From Kluyvera sichuanensis (GTDB taxonomy: Bacteria > Pseudomonadota > Gammaproteobacteria > Enterobacterales > Enterobacteriaceae), in the NCBI RefSeq assembly GCF_014218705.1, contig NZ_JABBJF010000023.1:1-64000 (forward strand): 64,000 bases of DNA. Direction: 5' to 3'. A program made the position numbers and the translations under genes. Shown one piece after another: positions 51,735-60,291 of this stretch. The notes under the pieces are model-generated. The model saw only the letters and a program-made list of their open reading frames with translations, did no database searches and was not told the origin of the DNA. Position 1 is the first letter of the stretch, and every line of letters begins with the position of its first letter.

Positions 51735-52469
51735 ATGGTTGATGGCATTACAGAGAAGCAAAAAGAGGTGGTCGATTACATTCTCAGGAAGATAAAGACC
51801 GATGGTCTTTTGCCAGGGGATAAACTGGACACAGAGATTGCTATTGCCAAAAATATCGGCATCACGCGAGCCACGGTGCGCGAGGCCACGCGCCTGTTGA
51901 TCGAGCAACAGCGAATTTACCGCGTGAAAGGCTCCGGTTTGTTCGTTGGCGCCATCGGCAAAAGCAACCATTCCGGCAGATTCCACGCCCTGTCACCTTT
52001 TGATTTCCAGGCGCAGAAGAGTGGTCATAAAGGCGTCAGAAAAGTCATTAAATTCAGCATTATGAAAGTGCCATCGCCGGAAATCGCTCAGTCATTACGG
52101 ATAAAAAATAGCGATCAGATCTATAAAATTTTACGACTGATGTGTTTTGACGATATTCCCGTCGCCCTTGAGCATATCCATCTGCCGGTCAATATGTTTA
52201 CCAGCATGGAATTAAGCCAGCTCGAAATATCAAAATATAGCTATATCGAAAGCATCACCGGTAAAAAGGTCCAGCGCCGCGATCAGAATTTAACCGCGAT
52301 CAACCTGGTTGACGAAGATATCCTTAATTTATTGAATCTTAAAGAGAACGACTCCGTTCTCGAACTTGATGAAACCGTTTATCTCGATGACGGCACCCCC
52401 TGCGAAGTCAATATCGCCATCATCAACACGCGTATTTTCCCCCTGAGACAAAACTCAACCCGCTCATAA
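51735..52469 (+). CDS. GntR-family transcriptional regulator with UTRA domain
   Basis: Probable regulator of the divergent transketolase-PTS operon. The N-terminal winged helix-turn-helix spans about 5-75, with the GntR pattern LPGDKLDTEIAIAKNIGITR and TVREATRLLIEQQRIYRVKG. Residues about 95-235 form a UTRA (HutC-type) effector domain, which usually binds a sugar phosphate or small metabolite; here it probably senses the imported phosphorylated sugar. 244 residues. GGAAG precedes the ATG. I do not recognise a characterised ortholog. Confidence 0.88.
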   Translation: MVDGITEKQKEVVDYILRKIKTDGLLPGDKLDTEIAIAKNIGITRATVREATRLLIEQQRIYRVKGSGLFVGAIGKSNHSGRFHALSPFDFQAQKSGHKGVRKVIKFSIMKVPSPEIAQSLRIKNSDQIYKILRLMCFDDIPVALEHIHLPVNMFTSMELSQLEISKYSYIESITGKKVQRRDQNLTAINLVDEDILNLLNLKENDSVLELDETVYLDDGTPCEVNIAIINTRIFPLRQNSTRS

Positions 52470-52482
52470 GGCGGGTCATTTT
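52458..52482 (+). terminator. hairpin at the end of the GntR gene
   Basis: ACCCGC (52458-52463) and GCGGGT (52471-52476) pair across the stop codon, followed by CATTTTC. A short stem and weak T tract make this a modest terminator candidate before hemL. Confidence 0.45.
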
Positions 52483-52631
52483 CAGCCAGACCTCGCCGCT
52501 GCTGATAACAAGGCAGCCACTATCATTTCTGTTGCCCAACATTCACGCCACAATGGTCAAAAATTTCATAACCTCTATGGAATAATTTAGAATAGCGGGC
52601 AAAACATTTTCCACGAACCAGGATCCTGGCA

Positions 52632-53912
52632 ATGAGCAAATCTGAAAACCTGTATAGCGCTGCGCGTGAACTTATCCCAGGCGGGGTGAACTCGCCGGTA
52701 CGTGCCTTCACCGGCGTGGGCGGTACGCCGCTGTTTATCGAGCGTGCGGACGGCGCGTATCTGTACGACGTGGATGGCAAAGCCTATATCGACTATGTCG
52801 GTTCCTGGGGGCCGATGGTACTGGGCCATAACCACCCTGCTATTCGTAATGCGGTGATTGAAGCGGCCGAGCGTGGTCTGAGCTTCGGTGCGCCGACCGA
52901 GATGGAAGTCACTATGGCTAAGCTGGTTACTGAACTGGTGCCAACCATGGACATGGTGCGTATGGTGAACTCCGGTACCGAAGCAACCATGAGCGCCATT
53001 CGCCTGGCGCGCGGCTTTACTGGCCGTGACAAAATCATCAAATTCGAAGGCTGCTACCACGGCCACGCCGACTGCCTGCTGGTTAAAGCAGGCTCCGGCG
53101 CGCTGACCCTCGGCCAGCCAAACTCACCGGGTGTACCGGCCGATTTCGCTAAGCACACCCTCACCTGCACCTATAACGATCTCGCGTCCGTACGCGCGGC
53201 GTTCGAGCAGTTCCCGCAGGATATTGCCTGCATCATCGTTGAACCGGTTGCCGGCAACATGAACTGCATTCCACCGCAGGCTGATTTCCTGCCGGGCCTG
53301 CGCGCGCTGTGTGACGAGTTCGGCGCGCTGTTGATTATCGATGAAGTGATGACCGGCTTCCGCGTGGCGCTGGCTGGGGCGCAGTCCTACTACGACGTGG
53401 TGCCGGATCTGACCTGCCTTGGCAAAATCATCGGCGGCGGTATGCCGGTAGGCGCCTTCGGCGGTCGTCGCGACGTGATGGATGCGCTGGCGCCAACCGG
53501 CCCGGTGTATCAGGCGGGTACCCTCTCCGGTAACCCAATTGCCATGGCAGCGGGCTTCGCCTGTCTGACCGAAGTGGCACAGCCTGGCGTTCACGAAACC
53601 CTGACCGACCTGACCAACCAACTGGCGCAAGGTCTGCTGGATGCCGCGCAGGAAACCGGTATTCCACTGGTGGTGAACAACGTGGGCGGCATGTTCGGGA
53701 TCTTCTTCACCGATGCCAAAGAAGTAACCTGCTATCAGGACGTGCTGAAGTGCGACGTTGAGCGCTTTAAACGTTTCTTCCATCTGATGCTGGATGAAGG
53801 CGTGTATCTGGCGCCGTCGGCGTTTGAAGCAGGCTTTATGTCTATCGCCCACAGCGAAGACGATATCAACAACACCGTTGATGCGGCGCGTCGGGTGTTT
53901 GCGCAGCTGTAA
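52632..53912 (+). CDS. hemL: glutamate-1-semialdehyde 2,1-aminomutase
   Basis: PLP enzyme that converts glutamate-1-semialdehyde to 5-aminolevulinate, the second step of the C5 route to heme. The cofactor lysine is Lys265 in [17 protein letters not shown]; the Asp of the cofactor pocket is in [12 protein letters not shown]. The 426 residues match E. coli. AGGAT precedes the ATG. In E. coli hemL is directly divergent from clcA; here the PTS locus lies between. REP units and a terminator follow. Confidence 0.98.
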   Translation: MSKSENLYSAARELIPGGVNSPVRAFTGVGGTPLFIERADGAYLYDVDGKAYIDYVGSWGPMVLGHNHPAIRNAVIEAAERGLSFGAPTEMEVTMAKLVTELVPTMDMVRMVNSGTEATMSAIRLARGFTGRDKIIKFEGCYHGHADCLLVKAGSGALTLGQPNSPGVPADFAKHTLTCTYNDLASVRAAFEQFPQDIACIIVEPVAGNMNCIPPQADFLPGLRALCDEFGALLIIDEVMTGFRVALAGAQSYYDVVPDLTCLGKIIGGGMPVGAFGGRRDVMDALAPTGPVYQAGTLSGNPIAMAAGFACLTEVAQPGVHETLTDLTNQLAQGLLDAAQETGIPLVVNNVGGMFGIFFTDAKEVTCYQDVLKCDVERFKRFFHLMLDEGVYLAPSAFEAGFMSIAHSEDDINNTVDAARRVFAQL

Positions 53913-53923
53913 GTCTGGCGTAT

Positions 53924-53953
53924 CCCCGGCGGCGCTGCGCTTGGCCGGGCTAC
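53924..53953. repeat. REP unit, left arm of a pair
   Basis: CCCCGGCGGCGCTGCGC...GCCGGGCTAC, a REP-type palindrome 12 bases after hemL. It is inverted relative to the unit at 54003-54031. Confidence 0.8.
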
Positions 53954-53968
53954 ATACTGCGAGCAATA

Positions 53969-54002
53969 AAAAATGGCCATGCAAATAGGCATGGCCATTT
54001 TT
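53969..54002. terminator. bidirectional terminator between hemL and fhuB
   Basis: AAAAATGGCCATGC (53969-53982) and GCATGGCCATTTTT (53989-54002) form a perfect 14-base-pair stem around AAATAG, with A/T ends on both sides. It ends both hemL and fhuACDB transcripts. Confidence 0.93.
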
Positions 54003-54031
54003 GTAGCCCGGTCGAGCGCAGCGACGCCGGG
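54003..54031. repeat. REP unit, right arm of a pair
   Basis: GTAGCCCGGTCGAGCGCAGC...GCCGGG, abutting the terminator stem and ending four bases before the fhuB stop codon. Confidence 0.8.
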
Positions 54032-54035
54032 AAAC

Positions 54036-56018
54036 CTAACGGCTTTGCTTTCTCAACAAATAGATAAAATACGGCGCACCGATAAAGGTCGACAGCAGCC
54101 CTGCTGGCACCTGATACGGGAACATCAGCATGCGCCCACACCAGTCAGCAAACACCAGTATCAGCCCACCTATCAGTGCCGACATCACGATATGCGGCAT
54201 CGTCCGGCGGAAGCCCATCATGCGCGCAATATGCGGCGCCATCAGCCCGACAAAGCTTAGCGGCCCGATGGTCAGCGTCGCCGCCGCCGTTAAGCACGCC
54301 GCCAGCAGCAGCAGGCTGATACGCGCCGGTGATAGCGCCATACCGATAGAGCGCGCCGTTTCGCCACCCAGCGGCAGGATGGTTAACCAGCGGCGGCAAA
54401 GCGGCACCAGCAACAGGAAAATCACCATGGCAGTAGCCGACTGCGCCACCTGCTTGCCGGTCGCGTTATAGGTTGAACCGGCAATCCACGTCAGGATCTG
54501 CGCCATGCGCGGGTCACCGCTCGCCTGCAGCATCATCAGCAGCATGGTGAACGCGGTACTCAGCGCCATCCCCGCCAACAGCATACGATGCGGCGAAAAT
54601 CCGCCGCGCCCGGCGGCAATCAGGATAACCAGCAGCGTGACCGCCGCGCCCAGGCTGCCCGCCGGCAGCAGCCAGACAAACGCGTTGCCCGGCACCACAA
54701 ACAGCATCAGTACCACGCCAAACGCCGCGCCGGAGCTGATCCCCAGCACTTCCGGGCTCGCCATCGGGTTGCCGGTTAAGCGCTGAATAATACAGCCCGC
54801 CACCGCCAGCATCACCCCGGCAATCAGCGCCGAGGCGATACGCGGCCAGCGCCACTGAATCAGTTCGTCGAGCAGGGTACCGCTCGCCCAGTGCCAGCTG
54901 TGCGCATCGCGGCCCAGCGACAGCGCAGCAAACATTGCCGCTAACAGAATCACCAGTCCGCCCAGCGCAAACCACTGCACGTGCTGACGTTCATTCGCCA
55001 CACTGTCGTTAGCGTTCATCGACGGTGCGCTCATGCTGCGCAGGCGCGGCAGCAGCCAAAGCAGCAGCGGTGCACCAATCAGTGCGGTCACGGAGCCGGT
55101 GGAGACTTCCATCCACACCCGGGTAAGCCAGAGGATTATCTGATCGGAGAGCCACAGAATCAGCGCGCCAATCAGCGGGGCCAGCATCAGGCGGGAGAGC
55201 AAACGTCGTGCACCCAGCATCTTCGCCAGCAGCGGGGCAAACAGGCCGATAAAGCCGATAATCCCCACCGCGTTGACGAGGAAGGCACTGATAACGATAG
55301 CCAGCGTTAACGCGCCCAGACGCGCCAGCGATAGCGCCAGACCCAGGTTGCGGGCCACGCCGTCATCCAGCCCCATCAGCGTTAACGGGCGCAGCAGCAG
55401 CAGCGTGAGCATCACGCCGCCGAGCAACTGCGGCCACAGACGTTGCACGATGCTCCAGTCGGTCTGGGTCAGCGTCCCGGTGCTCCACAGGAACATACTT
55501 TGCAGCTGGTCGTGATGGAAAATCACCATCAACTGGTTAATCGCGCCGCAGTACAGACTCACCACCAGCCCGGCCAGAATCAGCGTCACCGGCGAGAGGC
55601 GTTTACCCCACGCCACGCCGAAGACCAGCGCACCGACGATGCAGGCCCCCGCCAGCGCAGCAAACTGCGAGGCCAGCACGCCTGGAATGGCCCACAGTGC
55701 GGTAATGGTCATCCCCAACTGCGCGCCGGTCGCCACGCCAAGCGTGGTTGGCTCAGCCAATGGGTTACGCAGCACCTGCTGGAACAGCACGCCCACCAGC
55801 CCCAGTCCGGCGCCGACCAGCAGTGAGATAGTCAGGCGAGGCAGCAGGCTGTAGTGGAACAGCATCTGATCGATGGCGTTAATATCCGGCTGGCGTATTG
55901 CCTGGAACCAGAGCGTGTGAGGCAGCGCAATGTTGAAGTTAAACCAGGTCAGCGCCAGCCCGACAATAAACAGCGCCAGCAGTAACAGCGTGGCAAAAGG
56001 AGAGCGGGTCGTTTTCAC
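54036..56018 (-). CDS. fhuB: ferric hydroxamate ABC transporter permease FhuB
   Basis: Inner membrane permease for ferrichrome and related hydroxamates. The 660 residues are two fused FecCD-type halves, each with about ten helices and its own ATPase-docking loop; such a fusion is the norm for FhuB. Motifs include GAALGLVGVLFQQVLRNPLAEP in the first half (the GxxxQ-xxNPLA block) and CIIQRLTGNPMASPEVLG in the second. It starts on a 4-base overlap with fhuD and is the last gene of fhuACDB. Confidence 0.97.
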   Translation of the reverse strand: MKTTRSPFATLLLLALFIVGLALTWFNFNIALPHTLWFQAIRQPDINAIDQMLFHYSLLPRLTISLLVGAGLGLVGVLFQQVLRNPLAEPTTLGVATGAQLGMTITALWAIPGVLASQFAALAGACIVGALVFGVAWGKRLSPVTLILAGLVVSLYCGAINQLMVIFHHDQLQSMFLWSTGTLTQTDWSIVQRLWPQLLGGVMLTLLLLRPLTLMGLDDGVARNLGLALSLARLGALTLAIVISAFLVNAVGIIGFIGLFAPLLAKMLGARRLLSRLMLAPLIGALILWLSDQIILWLTRVWMEVSTGSVTALIGAPLLLWLLPRLRSMSAPSMNANDSVANERQHVQWFALGGLVILLAAMFAALSLGRDAHSWHWASGTLLDELIQWRWPRIASALIAGVMLAVAGCIIQRLTGNPMASPEVLGISSGAAFGVVLMLFVVPGNAFVWLLPAGSLGAAVTLLVILIAAGRGGFSPHRMLLAGMALSTAFTMLLMMLQASGDPRMAQILTWIAGSTYNATGKQVAQSATAMVIFLLLVPLCRRWLTILPLGGETARSIGMALSPARISLLLLAACLTAAATLTIGPLSFVGLMAPHIARMMGFRRTMPHIVMSALIGGLILVFADWCGRMLMFPYQVPAGLLSTFIGAPYFIYLLRKQSR

Positions 56019-56905
56019 GCTTTGCCTCCCAGTGCGTTATCAAGAATGCGAGCGAAGTTCATCGCCGACAGCGTCGCGCCGTAGAACCAGACCGCCGGAA
56101 CGTTCTGCACCCGGTTCGCGCGGACAAACGGCATCGCCTGCCATAACGGCGTGGCGGCCAGTTGGCGCATATCAGCGGCATTACCGTGGTCAAAGCAGAG
56201 CACATCGACGTCTTTGTAGGCCGCCAGGCGGTCGATACCGACCACCGTGCTCCCCCAGAAGTTTGTCTCCCCCTGCCAGGCGTTCTTCACGCCCAGACGA
56301 TCGAGGATCTCCTGGAAGAGGCAGTTCGGGCCAAACACCAGCATATGGCGAGGGTCGAGCAGCGACATGATCAGCACCGGGCGTTCGCCACGCGAGACAA
56401 AGCGTGGCTTGAGGCTGTCGATGTAGGCATCAAATTTCGCCAGATGGCGATGAGCGACGTCCTGCTTATTGAGCAGTTCCGCCATCTCCAGCAGCGAGCG
56501 CCGCGCTTGCTCCAGCGGCTGTTTACCATCGCTGAAGGCAAAGCTGCGCCCCGGCGCAATACGCGCGAGGATCTTTGGTGAAGGGCCATAGCCCGCAGAC
56601 CAGACCAGCATCGAGGGCTTCATCTGGGTCAGCAGTTCAAGATTGGGCTCAGTACGCAGCCCCACGTCAATCACCGAGTCCGGCAGCACCGGTTCGTTGA
56701 CCCACATGCGATAGTTGGGGATATCCGCCACGCCGTAAGGGGTGACGCCCAGCGCCAGCATTAGTTCGACGGGCAGCCACTCCAGCGCCACGATACGTTC
56801 AGCGTTCACCGGCGCGGCCTGGGCTTTTTGCATCTGCCAGAGCAGCGGCGAGAGCGCCATCGCCGCCAGAAAACGGCGGCGGTTTATCAAATTCGAATCA
56901 GTCAT
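56015..56905 (-). CDS. fhuD: ferric hydroxamate periplasmic binding protein FhuD
   Basis: Delivers iron-hydroxamates to FhuBC. The N-terminus has a twin-arginine-like signal (NRRRFLAAMALSPLLW) ending near QAQA (about residue 30). The mature class III binding fold includes GLRTEPNLELL and VLCFDHGNA. I chose ATG 56905, which overlaps the fhuC stop by one base (TGATG); the preceding in-frame TTG is less likely. That gives 296 residues against 296 in E. coli. Coupled translation in fhuC-fhuD-fhuB is evident from the overlaps. Confidence 0.96.
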   Translation of the reverse strand: MTDSNLINRRRFLAAMALSPLLWQMQKAQAAPVNAERIVALEWLPVELMLALGVTPYGVADIPNYRMWVNEPVLPDSVIDVGLRTEPNLELLTQMKPSMLVWSAGYGPSPKILARIAPGRSFAFSDGKQPLEQARRSLLEMAELLNKQDVAHRHLAKFDAYIDSLKPRFVSRGERPVLIMSLLDPRHMLVFGPNCLFQEILDRLGVKNAWQGETNFWGSTVVGIDRLAAYKDVDVLCFDHGNAADMRQLAATPLWQAMPFVRANRVQNVPAVWFYGATLSAMNFARILDNALGGKA

Positions 56906-57702
56906 CAATAGACAAAACTTACCGGTGCGGCACCGGCTGGATGCGGAAGAATACCCATTGGGATGCCGTAAATCTGCTCCAGCGTGTCGCTGCGCATCAG
57001 TTCGTCCGGCGAGCCCTGGGCAATCATTTCGCCGCCGCGAAGCGCCACCAGATAGTCGCAGTAGCGCGCCGCCATGTTGATATCGTGCAGAACGGCAACC
57101 ACCGTCAGGCCACGCTGCTGGCTTAAGCGGTGCACCAGCGCCAGCACGTCGACCTGATGGGCAATATCGAGCGCCGAGGTTGGCTCGTCGAGCAGCAGGC
57201 AGCGGCTATCCTGCGCCACCAGCATGGCAATCCACGCGCGCTGACGTTCGCCGCCGGAGAGGCTATCGACCAGGCGATGCGCCAGCGGTTTAAGCCCCAC
57301 GAGGGAAATCGCTTCCTCGACCTTTTCACGATCGGCCACGCCGAAACGGCCCAACGCGCCGTGCCACGGGTAGCGACCAATGGCGACGAGTTCACGCACG
57401 GTCATCCCTTCTGCAGGCGGCAGCTGCTGCGGCAGATAGGCAACCTTACGGGCAAAAGCTTTGCTGTTCCAGCTCGCCAGCGGCTGACCGTCCAGTAGGA
57501 TCTCACCTTCCGACGGAGCCTGATGACGGCCAAGCATTTTCAGCAGCGTGGATTTACCGGAGCCGTTATGGCCGATAAGGCCGGTCACTTTGCCCGCGGG
57601 AAAAGTTAGGGAGAGAGGATGAAGAAGCGTACGGCCTGGAACGCGAAAAACGACCTGTTCCAGAGAAAAGGTCGTATCAGAATGAGTTGTCTTGTCCTGC
57701 AT
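56905..57702 (-). CDS. fhuC: ferric hydroxamate ABC transporter ATPase FhuC
   Basis: ATPase that drives hydroxamate uptake with FhuB. Walker A GHNGSGKS is at 44-51, the signature LSGGERQRAW near 140 and Walker B CLLLDEPTSALD near 160. I chose ATG 57702 (MQDKTTHSDT), which aligns with the E. coli start; an ATG four codons earlier overlaps the upstream hairpin side and has no ribosome site. 265 residues, the E. coli length. Confidence 0.96.
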   Translation of the reverse strand: MQDKTTHSDTTFSLEQVVFRVPGRTLLHPLSLTFPAGKVTGLIGHNGSGKSTLLKMLGRHQAPSEGEILLDGQPLASWNSKAFARKVAYLPQQLPPAEGMTVRELVAIGRYPWHGALGRFGVADREKVEEAISLVGLKPLAHRLVDSLSGGERQRAWIAMLVAQDSRCLLLDEPTSALDIAHQVDVLALVHRLSQQRGLTVVAVLHDINMAARYCDYLVALRGGEMIAQGSPDELMRSDTLEQIYGIPMGILPHPAGAAPVSFVY

Positions 57703-57720
57703 AACCGTCAACATGTTAAA

Positions 57721-57741
57721 GGGCGCGGAAAACCCGCGCCC
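57721..57741 (-). other. fhuA-fhuC intergenic hairpin
   Basis: GGGCGCGG (57721-57728) and CCGCGCCC (57734-57741) form an 8-base-pair stem directly after fhuA. On the minus strand only three T follow, so it is probably a partial terminator or mRNA-stabilising stem that lowers fhuCDB relative to fhuA. Confidence 0.65.
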
Positions 57742-57750
57742 TGGAGGTGG

Positions 57751-59961
57751 TTAGAAACGGAACGTTGCGGTAGCAACAACCTGGCGCTCAGCGCCCCAGT
57801 AGCACGCGTATTCGCTGTAGCAGCTGGAGACGTATTCACGGTTGAACAGGTTATTGACGTTAACAGCAATGGATGAACCCGGCAGGCCTACGCGCGCCAG
57901 ATCGTATTTCACCATCGCATCGGCAACGGTATAGCCGCCTACGCTAAACTGCTCGTTTTTCTTGCCAGTCGTGGTATCGCTTTTGTAGTAGCTAACGGTA
58001 GAGCCCGTATAACGAACGCCTGCACCGAAGGTTAGACCACTCAGCGCCGTGTCGTAGAAGGTATAATCCGTCCACAGAGAAGCCTGGTTACGCGGTACTT
58101 CTGCAGGACGCTTACCTTTGAAGGTCGTATCCTCAGTGTATTCCGCATCCGTGTAGCTATAAGCTGCCGTCACGTTAATGTTTTCATTAACCGCTGCTTT
58201 TGCTTCCAGCTCAATACCGCGAGAACGAATCTCCCCGGTCTGAACGCTATACCAACCGGTGGTATCGTTCGGATCGGAAGTCAGGTTCTTGTCTTTGGTC
58301 AGTTGATACACCGCCCCCGTCAGTACTACCGGCATATCTTTTGGTACGTACTTCACACCGGCTTCATACTGCTTACCGCGAGATGGGTCGAACGGCTTGC
58401 CTTCTTTGGTCGTTCCCGACGTTGGCTCGAAAGATTCGCTATAACTGAAATATGGTGAAATACCATTATCAAACAGATAGTTAAGACCACCACGCCAGGT
58501 GAACTGCTGGTCATGGTTCTGAGCCAGAGAGTTGTCGGAACGAGTTAAGGTTGAAGCCATCGCGTAGTCATAACGACCACCCAGCGTCAGCACCCATTTA
58601 TCCCACTCCATCTGATCCTGTGCATACAGGCCAGTCTGTTCCATACGGTTAAGCACGACATAGTGAGAGGTGATCTTGACACCAGGGTTGCCATACTGCG
58701 GATTATTCATATCCAGCGCGTTGGCATCGCCATACACTGCGTTCACATCATTACGCATGCGTGAATAGTCAACGCCTGTCAGCAGAGTATGCTCAACATC
58801 GCCCGTAGCAAAATCGGACTGCAGTTGCGTATCAACCGTGAAGGCATTGAGGTTCTCATCTGAACGCACATACTTACGCTGGATCTGACCCGGATCTATG
58901 TAACCAAAACCATATACCGAACGGTACAGGGTTTTCACCTGGTCGTAGCGCAGGTTCTGGCGCACGGTGAAGGTGTCGTTAAATTCGTGAGAGAAGCTGT
59001 AGCCCACCATCTGCTGGCGGCGCTGCATTTTGTTGTCCTGTTCGCCTTCGTTGAAGTCAGTCGGCAACTTGTGAGAATTGCCGTTGGCATCAACGTACGG
59101 AACCAACGTACCTTCACGCGGCAGCCAGCCGTAGTAACCCGCATCCGGATCGCTCTGGAAGTTGCTCAGGAAGGTGAAGTCCGTTTTATCATCCGGACGC
59201 CAACTGAAGGATGGAGCGATAGCATAACGACTCGCTTTGGCCATATCCTGCTGTGTGTCCTGGCTGCGGCCTAAACCGGTCAGGCGATAAGACCACACGC
59301 CTGCGTCATCAATCGCATCACTAAAGTCAAAACCGGTCTGCCAGAGGTTATCTGTGCCCATTTTGAATTGAATTTCACGCAGCGGTTCAGTGGTCGGGCG
59401 TTTGCTGACCATGCTGACGATACCGCCAGGGTTGCTGTTGCCGTACAGCACGGAAGTTGGCCCGCGCATCACTTCTACGCGTTCCAGGAAATAAGGGTCC
59501 ATAGAGACTTCAGAGTAGTTATTTCCCTGAAGCTTCATACCATCCAGATACTGGTTGGTGTTAACCGTTGTTGGCGACGTAAAACCACGGATAGAAACCA
59601 CATCATAAGTCGAAGAACTTCCGCGAGTAGAGAAGACACTTGGCGTGTACGCCATTGCTTCTTTAACGGTCGTCGGCTGATGGATATCCATCTCCTGACG
59701 GGTAATCACCGAAACAGACTGCGGAGTCTTCTCAATCGGAGTATCAGTCTTGGTTGTCGTTGCGGAGTGTTTTGCCGCAATCGTCGCCGCCGGACCCCAG
59801 GCACTTTCCTGAGCCGCCGGAGCTGCGGTGACGGTGATGGTTTCTTCTTTAGGTTGTTCTGCTGCCTGTGCATATACAGACATGCCGCTAACCGCCGTGG
59901 CTACTACAACTGCGAGTTTACGCAGCGAGTGGGTTGGCTGAGCAGTTTTTAGACGCGCCAT
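57751..59961 (-). CDS. fhuA: ferrichrome outer membrane receptor FhuA
   Basis: TonB-dependent receptor for ferrichrome; in E. coli also receptor for phages T1, T5 and phi80 and for colicin M. The signal peptide (1-33, ending AQA) is followed by the TonB box ETITV (40-44), the plug (to about 190) and the 22-strand barrel ending ATATFRF. The 736 residues are about ten fewer than E. coli. The loop corresponding to L4 is shortened and lacks the Cys318/Cys329 pair, whereas the C-terminal pair (SSCYSEYAC) is kept. The gene leads fhuACDB and has a Fur-like site. Confidence 0.95.
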   Translation of the reverse strand: MARLKTAQPTHSLRKLAVVVATAVSGMSVYAQAAEQPKEETITVTAAPAAQESAWGPAATIAAKHSATTTKTDTPIEKTPQSVSVITRQEMDIHQPTTVKEAMAYTPSVFSTRGSSSTYDVVSIRGFTSPTTVNTNQYLDGMKLQGNNYSEVSMDPYFLERVEVMRGPTSVLYGNSNPGGIVSMVSKRPTTEPLREIQFKMGTDNLWQTGFDFSDAIDDAGVWSYRLTGLGRSQDTQQDMAKASRYAIAPSFSWRPDDKTDFTFLSNFQSDPDAGYYGWLPREGTLVPYVDANGNSHKLPTDFNEGEQDNKMQRRQQMVGYSFSHEFNDTFTVRQNLRYDQVKTLYRSVYGFGYIDPGQIQRKYVRSDENLNAFTVDTQLQSDFATGDVEHTLLTGVDYSRMRNDVNAVYGDANALDMNNPQYGNPGVKITSHYVVLNRMEQTGLYAQDQMEWDKWVLTLGGRYDYAMASTLTRSDNSLAQNHDQQFTWRGGLNYLFDNGISPYFSYSESFEPTSGTTKEGKPFDPSRGKQYEAGVKYVPKDMPVVLTGAVYQLTKDKNLTSDPNDTTGWYSVQTGEIRSRGIELEAKAAVNENINVTAAYSYTDAEYTEDTTFKGKRPAEVPRNQASLWTDYTFYDTALSGLTFGAGVRYTGSTVSYYKSDTTTGKKNEQFSVGGYTVADAMVKYDLARVGLPGSSIAVNVNNLFNREYVSSCYSEYACYWGAERQVVATATFRF

Positions 59962-59997
59962 TGGTATATCTCTGATGAAGTGAATGATAACGTAAAC

Positions 59998-60052
59998 GAG
60001 AATTATTATTATAACGATGGGAATAATAGGTCATGCATTGGACGCATAGCAA
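59998..60052 (-). promoter_or_regulatory. fhuA promoter with Fur-like box
   Basis: On the minus strand TTGCTA (60047-60052) and TATTAT (60023-60028) are 18 bases apart. Overlapping the expected start site, 59998-60016 matches 13 of 19 positions of the Fur consensus GATAATGATAATCATTATC. This predicts iron repression. The rest of the 330-base fhuA-mrcB spacer holds an A/T-rich upstream stretch, the mrcB terminator and a REP pair. Confidence 0.65.
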
Positions 60053-60137
60053 GCGATATAAGTCCCTACCAGAATTAAGGGGTTAAGAATTAAACAGATG
60101 AAAAAGCGGCGTTAAGGAAAAGAAAAAACTTAGGGAT

Positions 60138-60167
60138 AAAAAAAGCCTCTGCACGACGCAGAGGCTT
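60138..60167 (-). terminator. terminator downstream of mrcB
   Basis: AAGCCTCTGC (60143-60152) and GCAGAGGCTT (60158-60167) form a 10-base-pair stem followed on the minus strand by T7 (A-run 60138-60144). It ends leftward transcription from mrcB. Confidence 0.9.
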
Positions 60168-60190
60168 AGTATTAATACGGTATCGAGCCA

Positions 60191-60265
60191 TCCCGGAGTC
60201 GGCGTGAACGCCTCGTCCGGGCTACAGCCTATGTTGTAGCCCGGCCGAACGAAGTGACGCCGGGG
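60191..60265. repeat. REP pair (BIME) between fhuA and mrcB
   Basis: Two inverted units: TCCCGGAGTCGGCGTGAACG...CCGGGCTAC (60191-60225) and GTAGCCCGGCCGAACG...GCCGGGG (60236-60265). These are the best preserved REP units in the window and lie just after the mrcB stop. Confidence 0.88.
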
Positions 60266-60291
60266 TTAGCACCGATCCCGTCAGGGCGCTA

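Noticed and set aside
48743-52469. PTS locus as part of a prophage or transposon
   Set aside because: No integrase, transposase, tRNA target, or flanking direct repeats were seen at its borders; the insertion route is unknown.
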